NCBI RefSeq assembly: GCF_003583365.1
Contig: NZ_QXED01000003.1
Coordinates: 1-64,000 of the forward strand
Source of the DNA: Fibrisoma montanum
Lineage (GTDB): Bacteria > Bacteroidota > Bacteroidia > Cytophagales > Spirosomataceae
Direction of reading: 5' to 3'
Length of the DNA stretch: 64,000 bases
Shown: one piece after another, positions 32,578 through 41,304 of the stretch
How the letters are laid out: the number at the start of each line of letters is the position of its first letter
Numbering within the stretch: the first letter of the stretch is position 1
Notes under the pieces: model-generated
Databases searched by the model: none
Told to the model about the DNA's origin: nothing
The model's input: the letters and a program-made list of their open reading frames with translations, nothing else
Translations under genes and position numbers: made by a program

Positions 32578-34365
32578 TTACCGGGGGGAGTTGTCGTAGT
32601 TCATCTTGTTCATCATCGCATCGTTGGCTTCCTTCGTCAGTTGGTCGGCCGTACCCTGACCGGTTGGCAGGTCGCCTTCGTTCGCGAGCGCGCCCTGGCT
32701 CAGGTCCGGACGCATATCCGTGCTGATGAACGTATCGAGGGCCTGGATGTAGGATTCGAGCTGCGCCAGGCGGCTTTCCAGGTCGTTTCCGCCCGGTTCG
32801 ACCGTCTGCCCCGGCTGAATCGGGTTCCGGATGGGCTCGGGAATTGGAATGGGCAGTTCGGGAACGCGCTTCGTTACGTCGCGGAGGTCTTTCAGGCGTT
32901 TGCCTTCGAGTATTTCCAGTTTCTGCTCTTTGATCTCAATTTTTTCACGCTTCGGTTCCTTGATTTCCAGCTTCTCGTTCTTTTCAATCTTGATCTCCTT
33001 GATTTCGGACTTCTCAACTTTCTCAATTTTCGCTTCCTTGATCAGCAGTTTGGTGAGCCGGTCGTAGGCGCGTTTGCCCTGCACGATCCCCGCGCCTGAG
33101 TGCTGATCCCAGCCCGACGGACCAATGTTCTTAGCCGTTGCAATGAGCGCGTCCTTGATGCTGTTGTGGGTTGCCGATGGTTTTCCCTGCTTCATCAAAG
33201 CACACAACCCCGCTACGATAGGCGTTGCGGCCGACGTACCACTGTCGGAGTTGAAATAGCCGGTGAAGTGCGTAATACCGCAGAAATCCGGTTTGTGTGG
33301 GTCCAGCGAGGCCGGGCCCTGGCTGCTGTAGCCAACAAACTGCTCGTCTTTGTTGACGGCTCCGACGGTCATCACACGTGGGTGACCATTGGCCCCCCAG
33401 ATGCTTTGTCCCGGTCCGCTCGTCGCGCAGCGGCCATCCGGGCAGGTATCCCCGCAGTTGCCGGCCGCGAACAGCACGATGATGCCTTCGTCAATGGCCT
33501 CTACGACCTTACGCGTGAAGGGGTGGTTGGGATTGCTGGCGTAGTCGGGTGCCGAAGCCGTATTGAAGATGCCCCAGCTGTTGGTCAGGATGTGGGGCGT
33601 ACCGTTGGTCCGGTGCTGGTCGATGGCCCACTGAAACGCCTGGAGCGCATTGGAGATTACGCCCGTTGTGGAACTGGCATCGGCAATGCGCAGGTCGTAG
33701 ATCCGGCAGTTGGGGGCCATACCCAGCACGTCGGTGGCGCACATGTTGCCGTGGTGACCCCAGCTGGCTCCGCGGGTGCCCCAATTGGCTACGGGCCACC
33801 CACCGATGACGTTGTTGATGGTCCGTGTGGGCGCTTCGCCGGGTGCCAGTGAGCGGCCGGTCGCCGTAATGCCGCCGTCCACAACCCCAACCACGATGCC
33901 TTCGCCCCGCTTGCCCGCGCTCCAGATCTGGTTTACACCCAGATAATTGGCTACGTCGTTGATTGTGCCGCGTGGCGTGTTGGGCGAACAGTCGCAGGGA
34001 GGAATCGGGCAGGCAATGGGTTCAATAACGGCATCGGTCCAGATTTCAATCACATCGGGATTGGCTTTAGCCGTTTCCCGTTGTTCATCGGTCAGGGTGG
34101 CCCGGACAATCACGTGCTGGTTGTCTTCGCTGGCAGCCAGCATAGCCATCCGCTGCGTGTTGGAAGGTTTGACCGGAACCGGGCTGAACGTAGGATCGAT
34201 GGTAAAACCCTGAACAGAGGCCACCGTGCTGGCCCGGACCGTAGCGCCCAGCAGTGGTTCGGCCTGCGGTACTTTAATTTCCAGTAAGTAGCTCTGCCCG
34301 GTCGGCGCATCGGCGGCCGTTGCGGATTGGTTTTCCTTCGGCGCCGGATTGGTTTGCTTTTTCAT
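32578..34365 (-). CDS. S8-family (subtilisin) serine peptidase with Lys/Glu/Ile tract
   Basis: This 595-residue peptidase lacks a signal peptide and starts with a polar stretch and an I9-like propeptide region (about 25-115). The catalytic triad is visible: Asp163 (VVGVVDGG), His205 (GHHGNMCA) and Ser378 (SGTSAATP), with oxyanion Asn303 (AAGNCG). Extra Cys residues cluster at CPIPPCDC and CGDTCPDGRC. After the catalytic domain, residues about 443-490 are a tract of alternating Lys, Glu and Ile. A Pro-rich linker (PELPIPIPEPIRNP) and a helical tail follow. It heads an operon with two ATP-grasp-related genes and an emfourin-like gene. Cytoplasmic action, perhaps as a leader peptidase or self-processing protein, is inferred. 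Confidence 0.88.
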   Translation of the reverse strand: MKKQTNPAPKENQSATAADAPTGQSYLLEIKVPQAEPLLGATVRASTVASVQGFTIDPTFSPVPVKPSNTQRMAMLAASEDNQHVIVRATLTDEQRETAKANPDVIEIWTDAVIEPIACPIPPCDCSPNTPRGTINDVANYLGVNQIWSAGKRGEGIVVGVVDGGITATGRSLAPGEAPTRTINNVIGGWPVANWGTRGASWGHHGNMCATDVLGMAPNCRIYDLRIADASSTTGVISNALQAFQWAIDQHRTNGTPHILTNSWGIFNTASAPDYASNPNHPFTRKVVEAIDEGIIVLFAAGNCGDTCPDGRCATSGPGQSIWGANGHPRVMTVGAVNKDEQFVGYSSQGPASLDPHKPDFCGITHFTGYFNSDSGTSAATPIVAGLCALMKQGKPSATHNSIKDALIATAKNIGPSGWDQHSGAGIVQGKRAYDRLTKLLIKEAKIEKVEKSEIKEIKIEKNEKLEIKEPKREKIEIKEQKLEILEGKRLKDLRDVTKRVPELPIPIPEPIRNPIQPGQTVEPGGNDLESRLAQLESYIQALDTFISTDMRPDLSQGALANEGDLPTGQGTADQLTKEANDAMMNKMNYDNSPR

Positions 34366-34649
34366 AAAAGTTTGGTGTTAAGGAGTTTACGAACAGTTGG
34401 GTTCGGGGTGTTGCCCGACAAAAAGTCGTAAGGTTATTGGCCGATGGTAACAAGGTTTGAGCGAACGGTAGTTGCCGGGGGTGGATTTGAGGAAGCGGTT
34501 TGTGTTTGCTTTGATATTAAAATATTGATAATCAAACACATGAGCTGGCCCGGGTGAGGCTACGTAGGAAAGAACAGGGGGTGCAGCACCGTTCGGGCGG
34601 TGGCTGAAACGAATTGACAGGTTTGTCGCGGGGGTAAGGGGGGCGGTTT

Positions 34650-35096
34650 TCAGCGTATGGGTGTCACCTGCGAGGAGACCGCCTTCCACACGCCATTTTT
34701 CCGTATCCAGACATCATACATTCGGGTGCGTCGGTTCGCAAACGGAACGTCTTTGATGGTTCCTTTCGTGACGCTAATGAACGTAACGACGGCGGTATTG
34801 TCGTAGATCGTAATGCGAACGTCATCAAAGTACAGGGAGTCAACAACGTGGCCGGCCCTGATCCGCTCGTTCATCGTAGTGAAAATGCCGTCCAGTTCGG
34901 CCTGTTTCGAATAGGTTTTCGTTAGTCCAACGGCAACGAATGTTTCATCCATCAAACTGGCAATCGCTGCCGTGTCGTTTTTGAATTCGGCGATCAGCCA
35001 GTCATACTCCAGTTTCTGAAGCACTTCTTCATCCGTCTGGGCAAAAACAGTCAGGGTTTGGAGTATTGCCAGGATACTAAGAAAAAGAGATTTCAT
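34650..35096 (-). CDS. Secreted DUF4440/SnoaL-like (NTF2-fold) protein
   Basis: This 148-residue protein has a signal peptide (about 1-19, ending VFAQ). The mature part is an NTF2-like cone fold: an N-terminal helix pair (EEVLQKLEYDWLIAEFKND), a strand with DETFVAVG and a C-terminal sheet ending in VWIRKNGVWKAVSSQV. This pattern fits DUF4440, a family of small secreted or periplasmic proteins that often bind ligands. Function unknown. It stands alone, 284 bases upstream of the S8 operon in the same direction. Confidence 0.82.
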   Translation of the reverse strand: MKSLFLSILAILQTLTVFAQTDEEVLQKLEYDWLIAEFKNDTAAIASLMDETFVAVGLTKTYSKQAELDGIFTTMNERIRAGHVVDSLYFDDVRITIYDNTAVVTFISVTKGTIKDVPFANRRTRMYDVWIRKNGVWKAVSSQVTPIR

Positions 35097-35185
35097 GCGT
35101 TCAGTGAACCGGTGTTTGCTGGCTGTCAGTCAGTGGTTTAACGAAGGTAGGATAAATAGGGCAGGTTGCTACTCATACCCGTTCA

Positions 35186-35602
35186 CTACGGTCGCTTATT
35201 GGCCGCGACCGTGTGAGATACGGCTCTGGAAGCGTCTTTCCCCCAAAGCCCTTCCAGCATAAGTACGGTAGCTATGCCAAGTGTATAGGCCAGTAGGTCC
35301 CACCACTCGAACCCGTAGCCGATAACGGTTTTGGCCAGCGAGTTGTCCGACAAACCAAGCCGGTCAACGATGTGGACGAACTGCAATGTCTCCAGCGCGT
35401 AGGAAAACAGCAATACACCGACGGCTATTTTCCAGGGAGACGCGTTTATAACCGTTTTCACCGCGCAATACAGCAGCATCACCACCAGATAATCGCCCCC
35501 GTAGGGCCGCACAAAACTGTCGCGGACAAACAGGGCGATCAGTACCTCAACGATAAAAAGAATAAGCGCAAGCAGGAAAAAACGGAGGTTAAAGGTCAGC
35601 AT
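35186..35602 (-). CDS. DUF2809 membrane protein
   Basis: This 138-residue protein has four membrane helices (about 5-24, 37-55, 60-75, 100-120). It carries the DUF2809 pattern RPYGGDYLVVMLLYCAVK after the first loop and ALETLQ plus a YGFEWWDLLAYTLG motif later. The family is found in many Bacteroidota and Firmicutes and its role is unknown. It is a single gene, following the arr gene by 179 bases in the same direction. Confidence 0.85.
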   Translation of the reverse strand: MLTFNLRFFLLALILFIVEVLIALFVRDSFVRPYGGDYLVVMLLYCAVKTVINASPWKIAVGVLLFSYALETLQFVHIVDRLGLSDNSLAKTVIGYGFEWWDLLAYTLGIATVLMLEGLWGKDASRAVSHTVAANKRP

Positions 35603-35781
35603 CGGGTCGGGGTGTGTGGAGCTATTGATGGTCTGGTAGAATTAGTGTAAACGATGCCTGAAAGCCATGAAGGTCCACGATTACTTCGTTCAGGTTGGGT
35701 ACTCTTCAGGTCCTGCCGGGGCCGACTCTGTACACCCCTCAAGGTACTGTTAATCGCCAGATTACTGAGCCAGTTCAGCAA

Positions 35782-36225
35782 TTAATTGATGATTACGGCT
35801 TTCGGGTCGGCGTTGAGCTTTGCCAGATTGTCCCGCCATGTTTTGAGTGCCTCCGGTGTAAGCCGGTCCCAGTCGGTTACTTCGCCAACAATCTTCAGCG
35901 GGGCTGTGCTGCGATACGAGCGGGTGGGATTACCCGGAAATTTCTTGTCGGTAACGTTCGGGTCGTTTTCAAAGCTCCCCGTGGGTTCAACGATATAAAC
36001 CCGTTCCCGTCCATCCCCTTTGGCTAAGGCTGCCGCAAGCCCCGCCCCATTGACCAGGGCCGTAAAGTAAATGTGATTCATTATGATTTCGGGTCTATAA
36101 TTCGACCTGAACCCGGCTGTCAACAAATCGCCAACCTGCAGGTCGGCTCTCGTGCCGTGATAAAAAGGGCCATTGTCTAAAATCGTGCCCGTGGCCGACT
36201 GATTCGACGGTTTTTCGCTGCTCAT
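35782..36225 (-). CDS. arr: Rifamycin ADP-ribosyltransferase
   Basis: This 147-residue enzyme matches Arr along its full length. The catalytic residues known from Arr of Mycobacterium smegmatis (His19, Tyr49, Asp84) correspond, with a constant offset of four, to His23 in FYHGT, Tyr53 in HIYF and Asp88 in ENDPN. The signature VEPTGSFENDPN and KKFPGNPTRSYR segments are present. The family transfers ADP-ribose from NAD to rifamycins and inactivates them. It overlaps the marR stop by four bases, so the two are translationally coupled. A natural role on another ligand is possible. Confidence 0.93.
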   Translation of the reverse strand: MSSEKPSNQSATGTILDNGPFYHGTRADLQVGDLLTAGFRSNYRPEIIMNHIYFTALVNGAGLAAALAKGDGRERVYIVEPTGSFENDPNVTDKKFPGNPTRSYRSTAPLKIVGEVTDWDRLTPEALKTWRDNLAKLNADPKAVIIN

Positions 36226-36692
36226 GGGTGTTCGGTTGGCTCGTTAAACGCAAGTTTTGTTTCCTGCATGAGCGTTATGCTTTTTCGCAGGTACGTTTCA
36301 ATCGTTTCCATGTCGCTGGCAGAGAACGTGGCAATCAGTTCTTCCGTTGCCTGCTGGAACCGTTGGTAAAAAGGCTCCAGCAGGGCCATGATTTTTTGGG
36401 TGTCGGGTACAACCAGGACTTTCCTCCGGTCGGTCCGGTCGTATTGGCGTTGCACCAGCTGTTTCTTCTCAAACCGATCGATTAAGCCCGTAACGGCCCC
36501 CGTTGTCAGACCCGTTAAGGTTGCCAGTTCGCCTGCCGTCAAACTGCCTCGTTGCAGAAAGAAGCCCAGGTACTTATGATCTGTTCCGCCAAAACCCGCC
36601 TTTCGGGCAATGGTTTCATGCAGTTCCAAAGACGTATACGCGTACTGCTGGCTGGCCTTTCGGACATCAACAACTTTGTTTCGGAGAGACAT
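36222..36692 (-). CDS. MarR-family transcriptional regulator
   Basis: This 156-residue regulator has the MarR winged-helix core (about 45-115): GELATLTGLTTGAVTGLIDRFEKKQLVQRQYDRTDRRK is the recognition helix and wing (the critical motif being TTGAVTGLIDR and DRTDRRK). Helices at both ends form the dimer. Its last codons overlap arr, so it most likely represses the arr operon and responds to a small aromatic or antibiotic ligand. Binding sites should lie within the region just upstream of 36692. Confidence 0.9.
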   Translation of the reverse strand: MSLRNKVVDVRKASQQYAYTSLELHETIARKAGFGGTDHKYLGFFLQRGSLTAGELATLTGLTTGAVTGLIDRFEKKQLVQRQYDRTDRRKVLVVPDTQKIMALLEPFYQRFQQATEELIATFSASDMETIETYLRKSITLMQETKLAFNEPTEHP

Positions 36693-36880
36693 AAACTAAC
36701 TCAGTAAGTATCTTAGTAACAAAGATAAATAAATTTGATTAGCCTGCCCTGATTTGGCCAGAGATTTTGCCAACACAACAGTTCTGACGGGCGCAGGCAG
36801 GCAGGAAAAGGGAGCGGTCAACCATCGGCGCCGGGGCCGGGTATGTAGGGGGTAGGGTAGGAATGCAATCTGGAGTTGCG

Positions 36881-38605
36881 CTACCGCGAAGAGCCGCTGA
36901 TCAGGTTAAAATCTGCATACTGCCAGGCTTTGTCAAAACGCGTTTTAACCGGCTGTGCCTCCTGCGTTTTTCCTTGTTTTTGAAGCGCCTGGTACAAGCC
37001 AGCCAGAGCCCAGCCATTTTCTTTCCAGGTGTTTAAGTCTTCCCGGTAGACGTTCTCCGCTTCAGCGTATTTTCCGGCCTGCAGCAAAGCGGCTCCGAGG
37101 TGATGCCGTACCGAAAAAAACCAATCCGGTGGCTCATTGTAATTCAGGTCGTCTTCAATGGCAATGGCCCGCCTGAACGCAGCAATCGCTTTGTCATATT
37201 CATGTTTATGCCGAAAGATTTCGGCCGAGAGCACGTTTACTGCAATTTGCGTGATGTCGAACGTACTGTTTATGTCCCAGATGGTGATTTCCTTCAACAC
37301 CGGATTGCTGGCCAGTTCGTTTAACCGGCTAAGCTCTTTTTCGGCATTTGGCACATCGTTCCTGCCAAGGTAGGCCATGCCTTTCGCATAATGCAGCACA
37401 GCACGTGGATACACCAGGTCCTCACCCAACGGCTTTACCGCCAGAAGGCTATCCCACAGGCCAAACTTCACGGCCACAAAGTAAGGAATTGTGAAGTAGT
37501 GCTGCAGGGTTCCCCAGCCGGGTTGCTTCATGATGTCCCTGGCCGTATGCTGCTGCACTTTTTTAGCCACTTGCCAGGCCAGCGCTGAATTGCCTTCGAA
37601 CGTAGCTGTCGCCGACAGATAGTGATAATTATGCGGGTAATAGGAAAGCGGGTAGGCACCCTGGGCGTGGCAGGCAGTAACGTAAGCACTATCGATTTTA
37701 ACAGCCTTCAGGTTGGCAACCGAGCCCAGGTGATAGTCTCCGGTCCAGATGTAAATATGGGAAGGCATGTGTACCAGGTGACCCGAACCGGGAACGAGGG
37801 ACATGAGCAGATTGGCACTTGCCAGGCCCCGTTCCGGATGTTTCGAGGCTTCAACGGCATGAATATAAAAATGCGGTGCACCCGGATGGTTGGGATGTTG
37901 GCGGATTAGCTTTTCAAGGATGGTCACGATCTCGGGTGTCCAGGGCCGTGGGGCTTTTGTTTTTTTATCATACAGATCCCAGGGATGCATGTCCATCAGC
38001 GATTCGGCGTAAAGGGCGCTGATATCCGGATCGGTGGGATATGCGTTGTATACCTTTTTCATGGCACTGGCAAAAGCACTATCGAGGTGACTGCGGTTCT
38101 TGGGCGCATCTGGCGCGTAGCGATAGGTCAATGCCTTGATGAGTGCTTTTTCTTTTTCGCTGCAGCTGGCTGAGAGAGAAAGGGCTTTTCGGGAAGCCTG
38201 ATAAGCACGCTGGTAATTGTCTTTCTCCATACCTGCGTTGTAGTTGGGGCCAAGCACGTACGCAAATCCCCAATACGCTATTGCGCAGGTTGAGTCAAGC
38301 CGGGCGGCTTCAAAGAAGGACCGGGCGGCTTCCGCATGGTTGAACCCGTACGACAGCATCAGACCCTGATTGAAATAGGCTTGTGCTTCTTGACTGGTAG
38401 TAGAAATGTTAAAATCAATTCCTTCCAGTCCGGTCAATTTTGGCGCTTTGGTGCCGGCCGAATACCAGTCTTTGTCTGTGGCTTGTGGCGCACAGTACGT
38501 CATCGTGCCTGCCGGAAGGGCACGCTGGGTAGTCGTTTGCTTATCGGTCTGTTTGCAGTTTGTCGCTAGGGTAAGGATAACGGCGTAATACAGTAGCTTT
38601 TTCAT
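36881..38605 (-). CDS. Tetratricopeptide-repeat lipoprotein
   Basis: This 574-residue protein has a lipoprotein signal with Cys at about 17 (LATNC). The mature chain is a long alpha-helical superhelix with TPR motifs, for example FFEAARLDSTCAIAYWGFAYVLGPN near 95-115 and AIAAFRRAIAIEDDLN near 485. It also has two His-rich segments (HPGAPHFYIHAVEASKHPER and MPSHIYIWTGDYHLG near 245-290). The length and these His-rich segments suggest a metal- or substrate-binding pocket, but I do not recognise an enzyme family. It is a single gene. Confidence 0.82.
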   Translation of the reverse strand: MKKLLYYAVILTLATNCKQTDKQTTTQRALPAGTMTYCAPQATDKDWYSAGTKAPKLTGLEGIDFNISTTSQEAQAYFNQGLMLSYGFNHAEAARSFFEAARLDSTCAIAYWGFAYVLGPNYNAGMEKDNYQRAYQASRKALSLSASCSEKEKALIKALTYRYAPDAPKNRSHLDSAFASAMKKVYNAYPTDPDISALYAESLMDMHPWDLYDKKTKAPRPWTPEIVTILEKLIRQHPNHPGAPHFYIHAVEASKHPERGLASANLLMSLVPGSGHLVHMPSHIYIWTGDYHLGSVANLKAVKIDSAYVTACHAQGAYPLSYYPHNYHYLSATATFEGNSALAWQVAKKVQQHTARDIMKQPGWGTLQHYFTIPYFVAVKFGLWDSLLAVKPLGEDLVYPRAVLHYAKGMAYLGRNDVPNAEKELSRLNELASNPVLKEITIWDINSTFDITQIAVNVLSAEIFRHKHEYDKAIAAFRRAIAIEDDLNYNEPPDWFFSVRHHLGAALLQAGKYAEAENVYREDLNTWKENGWALAGLYQALQKQGKTQEAQPVKTRFDKAWQYADFNLISGSSR

Positions 38606-39047
38606 ACTATGTGGATGACTCGTGAATCAATGACTTTTCAGGCAATTTGCCAGCCGGTTTACACGCTATACAAAGACACACTTTTTCATTTGATCATGGT
38701 AAATATGAGCTATACACGGAGCGTGAGCCATACATTTCTAATAAACGGATGATGTATTTAACAAGCGGTATAAGCTGTTGATCGTGAATAGTTTATGCTT
38801 AATGCTAAATTGACTGTCTCCAGAAGTCCAGGACATCGGGGGCTTACTGGGTGTAACGTCTGGCCGCCCCTGGCGTCCGGAACCGGGTCTGTTGGGCTGA
38901 AAACGTACCGGCGTGGGGTAATTTTCAAGGCCCGTCTCGACTCATGAGTCCCGAAACGAACGGTTACGTCACCGGCTATGCAACGTTTTTCCTTCGTTCC
39001 GGTGTTATAGTAAAAACGATGTAGCTACATTTAATACACTTTTGATT
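38606..39047. other. Divergent intergenic region, 442 bases
   Basis: The region separates the TPR lipoprotein gene and the luciferase-like monooxygenase gene. It is AT-rich near the lipoprotein start (38620-38810) and more GC-rich in the middle. I see no convincing reading frame, RNA gene or repeat. A weak -7-like box (CACTTTTG, 39037-39044) lies directly before the plus-strand start. Confidence 0.5.
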
Positions 39048-40094
39048 ATGGAACTTGGCATCACAACCTTCGTCGAAAATACGCCCGATCCAACCACCGG
39101 TACGTTGCTCAGTCCGCATCAGCGGATGATGAACCTGATGGAAGAAGTTGAACTGGCCGATCAGGTCGGTCTGGATGTATTCGCCATCGGTGAGCACCAC
39201 CGCCCCGATTTTATCGTATCCTCGCCGGCGGTGGTGCTGGCGGCCGCAGCGGTCAAAACCAAACAGATCCGGCTGTCCAGCGCCGTTACCGTGCTTAGCT
39301 CCGACGATCCGGTGCGGGTCTTTCAGGACTTCGCGCACGTCGATCTGCTGTCGGGAGGGCGGGCCGAGATCATCGCCGGGCGGGGTTCGTTCATCGAATC
39401 GTTTCCGCTGTTCGGTAATAACCTGAACGATTATAACGAGCTGTTTTCCGAAAAGCTGGACCTCCTGGTGCAGCTGAACAAAAAAGAGAAAATTACCTGG
39501 AAGGGCCGTTTCCGGCCGTCGATCGACAACCGGGGCGTTTACCCCCGACCGCATCAACCGGAACTGCCCATCTGGGTAGGGGTTGGTGGTACGCCCGAGT
39601 CGGTCGTGCGGGCCGCCAACTACGGTTTGCCGATGGCGCTGGCCATCATCGGCGGGATGCCGGAGCGGTTCGTGCCCTTTACCCGGTTGTATAAAGATAC
39701 GTACGCCAAGGCCGGTCACGACCCCGCCAGGCTGCAGTTGGGCATCAACTCCCACGGCTACATTGCCGACGATTCGCAGCGGGCCGCCGATGAGTTTTAC
39801 GGACCGTATGCCTACGTTATGAGCCAGATCGGGCGGGAGCGGGGCTGGTCGCCCATGAACCGCGCCCAGTACGAGTTCATGCGCTCGGCCGAAGGGTCGC
39901 TGCTGGTGGGTAGTCCGCAGCAGGTGATCGACAAGATTCTGTGGGAGCATGAGCTATTCGGCAACACCCGGTTCCTGCTGCACATCAGCGTCGGTACGTT
40001 GCCGCACGCGAACGTGATGCGGGCCATCGAACTGCTGGGTACCGTTGTGGCCCCGGCCGTAAAGAAAGCTGTCGAGAGCAGCGTCGGCGTGTAA
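39048..40094 (+). CDS. LLM-class flavin-dependent oxidoreductase
   Basis: This 348-residue enzyme starts at the ATG at 39048, the TTG two codons upstream being unlikely. It has the bacterial-luciferase TIM-barrel fold: IGEHHRPDF near 46, [38 protein letters not shown] near 90-115 (key motif [12 protein letters not shown]) and [13 protein letters not shown] near 180. The flavin and a reductase partner supply reducing power for oxygenation; no reductase gene is adjacent. The exact substrate is unknown. It converges with an NmrA-like gene. Confidence 0.9.
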   Translation: MELGITTFVENTPDPTTGTLLSPHQRMMNLMEEVELADQVGLDVFAIGEHHRPDFIVSSPAVVLAAAAVKTKQIRLSSAVTVLSSDDPVRVFQDFAHVDLLSGGRAEIIAGRGSFIESFPLFGNNLNDYNELFSEKLDLLVQLNKKEKITWKGRFRPSIDNRGVYPRPHQPELPIWVGVGGTPESVVRAANYGLPMALAIIGGMPERFVPFTRLYKDTYAKAGHDPARLQLGINSHGYIADDSQRAADEFYGPYAYVMSQIGRERGWSPMNRAQYEFMRSAEGSLLVGSPQQVIDKILWEHELFGNTRFLLHISVGTLPHANVMRAIELLGTVVAPAVKKAVESSVGV

Positions 40095-40117
40095 CCAACC
40101 CGCCTAAGCCGTATTGT

Positions 40118-40150
40118 AACGCCCGGTTCTATTCAGTTAGGCCGGGCGTT
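40118..40150. terminator. Short hairpin between convergent genes
   Basis: A 9-bp stem (aacgcccgg with ccgggcgtt) with a 15-base loop lies between the monooxygenase and NmrA-like genes and reaches 14 bases into the latter. The T-rich continuation (cgtttgg) is weak. Confidence 0.55.
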
Positions 40151-41057
40151 TGGCTAATACGTCACGGATTGATGTCCACCGGATGTCGGGGTAGCGGTCG
40201 TTGTCGAGCGGCTGGAGTTTCGGCTGTCCGCTCAGCATGTTGTGCAAATATTGCATCCCCTGCCAGGGTGGAAACACTTCGCTGGGCTGGGGCGCTACGA
40301 GTTTGGTTATCTTAATCAGGGTGTTGAGTACGCCCAGGCCACCAACGCGCAGCAGGCCGAACGGTTGCCCCGTCGCGTCGCTGGCCGATTGCTGTATGCC
40401 CCGGATGGTACTTACCTCCCCGGCAATCCGCAGAAACCGGGGCGTATCGGCATCAAGGGCGGCAGCCGCGGTGTAGGCGGCTGTATCGTCGGTGGTCGTA
40501 AAATCCATCGGCTGGTCGGCATCCCCCCAATAAAGCACCCGCTTCAGCCCGAACTGAACGACGGGGGCCTGCCCGGTCAGCAGGTCGGTAAACATGCCGT
40601 TCAGAATGGACGTAGCCGCGATGGAAGCTTTGTCGAGCCGTTCGGAAAAGTCCCGGCGCAGGTCGAGGTTCCGGTTGCTGCCTTTGGGCAATCGGGTGAA
40701 ATCGATGCAGTAGTCGGAGGGGATGAAGCGGGGCACTCCGGCGTTCACGGCGGCATGAAGCAGCCGCGTCTGCGTATCGACGATCACATCCCGCAGCCCC
40801 GACAGGGCCGACACCACGCAGGAACCGCCCGTGCAGGCCTGCGTCAGTTCCGAATCGCTGGTGTAATCAACCTCAAGTACGGTAGCTCCCTGAGTCCGGA
40901 GCGACGAAAGTACCTGGCTGGTACTGCCCCGGCGGACCAGTGCCCTGACGTGGGCACCCCGCTGGAGCAGGTGGTGGGCGATGGCCTGGCCCAGATCGCC
41001 GGTTGCCCCGGCCAGAATGATGAGGTTGGTTTTTGTTGCCTGGTTTGCTGAATTCAT
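40137..41057 (-). CDS. NmrA-like NAD(P)-binding oxidoreductase
   Basis: This 306-residue protein is an atypical short-chain dehydrogenase. It has an N-terminal nucleotide motif ILAGATGDLGQAIAHHLL (about 14-31, of the GxxGxxG type) and an ALVRRGSTSQ segment after the second strand, typical of the NmrA/isoflavone-reductase group. It has FIPSDYCIDF near 140 but no classical YxxxK pair, so it may be a sensor or a reductase of aromatic compounds. Substrate unknown. Confidence 0.82.
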   Translation of the reverse strand: MNSANQATKTNLIILAGATGDLGQAIAHHLLQRGAHVRALVRRGSTSQVLSSLRTQGATVLEVDYTSDSELTQACTGGSCVVSALSGLRDVIVDTQTRLLHAAVNAGVPRFIPSDYCIDFTRLPKGSNRNLDLRRDFSERLDKASIAATSILNGMFTDLLTGQAPVVQFGLKRVLYWGDADQPMDFTTTDDTAAYTAAAALDADTPRFLRIAGEVSTIRGIQQSASDATGQPFGLLRVGGLGVLNTLIKITKLVAPQPSEVFPPWQGMQYLHNMLSGQPKLQPLDNDRYPDIRWTSIRDVLAKRPA

Positions 41058-41167
41058 GCCGTGTGCGTAAGGGCACCAGTTTAGTTAACTCATGAAGCTA
41101 TGTAAAGTTATGGGGCAACAGACGTTCGGCCGGATGGGTGGCGGTAGCCGGTGAGTTGTTCAGGGTA

Positions 41168-41197
41168 CCGACGAACGGTCATATACGCCGACGAATG
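41168..41197. promoter_or_regulatory. Paired direct repeat upstream of the TonB-dependent receptor
   Basis: CCGACGAAYG occurs twice, starting at 41168 and 41188, so the copies are 20 bases apart, about two helical turns. Such same-face direct repeats are typical of LytTR and some response-regulator sites. The pair is about 70 bases before the putative -7 box of the receptor gene. Confidence 0.4.
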
Positions 41198-41268
41198 ACA
41201 TCGACGTCCGTTCGGCGATGCGTTTGTCGGTTCACCGATTGCCGGTGGGTTGACGGAGGGTAGGGGCA

Positions 41269-41276
41269 TAGCTTTG
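41269..41276 (+). promoter_or_regulatory. TAnnTTTG -7 box before the receptor gene
   Basis: TAGCTTTG matches the Bacteroidota -7 consensus exactly and would give a leader of about 20-25 bases before the ATG at 41305. No clear TTTG is present at the usual -33 spacing. Confidence 0.5.
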
Positions 41277-41304
41277 ACTCATCAAATCTGTCAACGCTAA
41301 GGCT

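Noticed and set aside
34387-34689. 100-codon minus-strand frame between the S8 gene and the DUF4440 gene
   Set aside because: It overlaps the DUF4440 gene end and has no motif. I considered a precursor peptide for the ATP-grasp, but there is no leader-core pattern.
40242-41051. 269-codon plus-strand frame opposite the NmrA-like gene
   Set aside because: Antisense shadow; composition rich in Gly, Pro and Arg.
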